Made by a program: the position numbers and the translations under genes | DNA from: Phascolarctobacterium succinatutens CAG:287 | Lineage (GTDB): Bacteria; Bacillota; Negativicutes; Acidaminococcales; Acidaminococcaceae | Reading direction: 5' to 3' | Assembly (NCBI RefSeq): GCF_000434895.1 | Contig: NZ_FR892776.1 | Location: forward strand, 1-31,923 | DNA length: 31,923 nt | Notes under the pieces: model-generated | The model's database searches: none | What the model saw: the letters and a program-made list of their open reading frames with translations, nothing else | What the model was told of the DNA's origin: nothing | In this document: positions 31,112 through 31,923 of the stretch, piece after piece | Layout of the letters: each line of letters begins with the position of its first letter | Position numbering within the stretch: position 1 is the first letter of the stretch

Positions 31112-31129
31112 TGCTATAATCAAAGGAGG
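31112..31129 (+). promoter_or_regulatory. Extended -10-like site next to the nuclease gene ribosome binding site
   Basis: TGCTATAAT (31112-31120) is followed at once by AAAGGAGG (31122-31129) and ATG at 31136. A transcript starting seven bases after the -10 would lose half the ribosome binding site, so the element is either chance or makes a nearly leaderless mRNA. Confidence 0.3.
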
Positions 31130-31135
31130 AAACAT

Positions 31136-31891
31136 ATGCAAAAGCAAATCTCTAATCTCGATAAGCTGACTCTGTCCAACGATTTTCTTTTCAAGCACGT
31201 TATGCTCAGAAAGCGCATCTGCAAGCATATTTTAGAAGAGCTTTTACATACCCAAATTGCAGATATTACCTATCTTGAAGCAGAGCAGACTATTGATGTT
31301 TATCCTGACAGCCATGGTATTCGTTTGGATGTCAAGATTGCAGATGCTGCCAATACTCATTACAATTTGGAAATGCAGGTAAAGAATCCTGTTAATCGTG
31401 CTACAGGAAAATTTCTTTTGCCTAAGCGTACCCGCTACTATCAGGCTATGCTTGATACTGATATGCTGCAAAAAGGTCAGGATTATGACGAATTATCTCC
31501 TACGTATATAATTTTCTTCTGTCTGTTTGATTTTTTTCAGGATTCCCAGCGTATTTATACCTTTAAGAAGCGTTGTCTGGAAAACATGAATATTGAATTG
31601 GCAGATGAAGCAGTTATTATGTTTCTCAATACCTTGGGAATCAAAGGTGATGTGTCACCGGACATTCAAAGTCTGTTTGACTACATCAACAGCAATACTA
31701 TTAACAGTAATTTTACACGTGAGGTTGCTGACACGATTGTAGAAATTAAAAATGACAAGAAAGTGAGGGATGCCTATATGACTTACGAAATGCGTATGAA
31801 AGACCTGCGTGACGAAGCACATGCCGAAGGCAAAGCAGAAGGTCTCGCCGAAGGTAAGGCAGAAGGTCTCGCCGTAAAATATACCCCATAA
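31136..31891 (+). CDS. Rpn/PD-(D/E)XK nuclease family transposase-like protein, 3' end altered
   Basis: A 251-residue frame matching Rpn-type PD-(D/E)XK proteins. It opens KLTLSNDFLFKHVM, and the nuclease core has D65 in IRLDVKIAD and E79/Q81 in YNLEMQVK. YYQAMLDTDMLQKGQDYDEL and IYTFKKRCLEN are typical later segments. Family proteins cut DNA and promote RecA-independent recombination; the cellular role is debated. The C-terminus has the usual Glu/Gly/Lys/Ala repeats (a 24-bp tandem repeat at 31823-31870) and then ends abruptly in VKYTP, where sequence resembling an insertion-sequence end begins. So the natural C-terminus is probably missing. AGGAGG seven bases before the ATG decides the start over the longer frame from 30998. 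Confidence 0.82.
   Translation: MQKQISNLDKLTLSNDFLFKHVMLRKRICKHILEELLHTQIADITYLEAEQTIDVYPDSHGIRLDVKIADAANTHYNLEMQVKNPVNRATGKFLLPKRTRYYQAMLDTDMLQKGQDYDELSPTYIIFFCLFDFFQDSQRIYTFKKRCLENMNIELADEAVIMFLNTLGIKGDVSPDIQSLFDYINSNTINSNFTREVADTIVEIKNDKKVRDAYMTYEMRMKDLRDEAHAEGKAEGLAEGKAEGLAVKYTP
31823..31870 (+). repeat. 24-bp tandem repeat encoding AEGKAEGL
   Basis: Units 31823-31846 and 31847-31870 differ at two positions; a partial third unit (GCCG) follows. Such repeats are common at the end of Rpn-family genes. Confidence 0.85.
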
Positions 31892-31923
31892 AGTGGACAT
31901 AATAAGAAGAAGGGTTCCTAAAA
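31872..31923 (+). mobile_element. Probable left end of an IS3-family insertion sequence (partial)
   Basis: ACCCCATAAAGTGGACA resembles the terminal repeat of IS3-family elements, and the purine-rich AAGAAGAAGGG shortly after could be the ribosome binding site of its first open frame. It lies exactly where the nuclease reading frame loses family character. The element continues past the window, so this is inferred from the terminus alone; the exact first base is uncertain. Confidence 0.45.

Noticed and set aside
31823..31870. Tandem repeats at the end of the nuclease gene as a CRISPR-like or phase-variation array
   Set aside because: Only two 24-bp in-frame units coding for a charged tail common in Rpn-family proteins; no spacers, and 24 is a multiple of three so slippage would not switch the frame.

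Overview
The window looks like chromosomal DNA of a diderm Firmicute, class Negativicutes. The Firmicutes side shows in strong AGGAGG-type ribosome binding sites, TTG/GTG starts and compact U-tract terminators. The diderm side shows in a trimeric autotransporter of the YadA type with an ESPR signal peptide, whose C-terminus carries an SLH domain. That pairing is known from Negativicutes, where outer-membrane proteins are tied to peptidoglycan through SLH domains. A gut genus such as Phascolarctobacterium or Acidaminococcus is a guess only.

Layout. 1-2.7 kb: a Fur-family regulator, then rpsF-ssb-rpsR behind a clear promoter, with a lone ABC transporter ATPase at the end of the same strand run. 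2.75-6.4 kb: a TrmB-type regulator overlapping a diaminopimelate-decarboxylase-like gene, then an iron-sulfur L-cysteine desulfidase/serine dehydratase-like enzyme. 6.4-9.1 kb, minus strand: a ClC chloride/proton antiporter with a C-terminal RCK-type domain and a bile acid:sodium symporter family transporter. 9.3-14.4 kb: a YigZ/IMPACT protein, dnaB, and purB-purA, the last pair behind a leader with a terminator-like hairpin. 14.5 kb: tRNA-Lys(TTT). 14.7-18.2 kb: a D-2-hydroxyacid dehydrogenase followed by a MalT-like LuxR regulator split in two by a stop codon and a 28-bp tandem duplication. 18.3-20.4 kb: two secreted proteins, the second with Ig-like domains and a C-terminal membrane anchor. 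20.8-24.6 kb: a radical SAM protein, a secreted NlpC/P60 hydrolase and an AAA+ enhancer-binding-type regulator lacking the GAFTGA loop. 24.6-25.4 kb: an AT-rich intergenic stretch with a promoter, dyads and repeats. 25.4-30.8 kb: the large adhesin. 30.9-31.9 kb: a probable short structured RNA with its own promoter and terminator, then an Rpn-type PD-(D/E)XK nuclease gene whose 3' end seems cut off by the end of an insertion sequence.

How the parts fit. The first half is mostly housekeeping (translation, replication, purine synthesis) mixed with amino-acid catabolism and transport. The second half is accessory: regulators, secreted and cell-wall proteins, an adhesin and a mobile-element-associated nuclease. 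The least explained elements are the structured RNA at about 30976-31066, the repeat-rich adhesin leader, the broken MalT-like regulator and the GAFTGA-less regulator. All calls rest on reading the sequence and known family motifs; no search or folding program was run.
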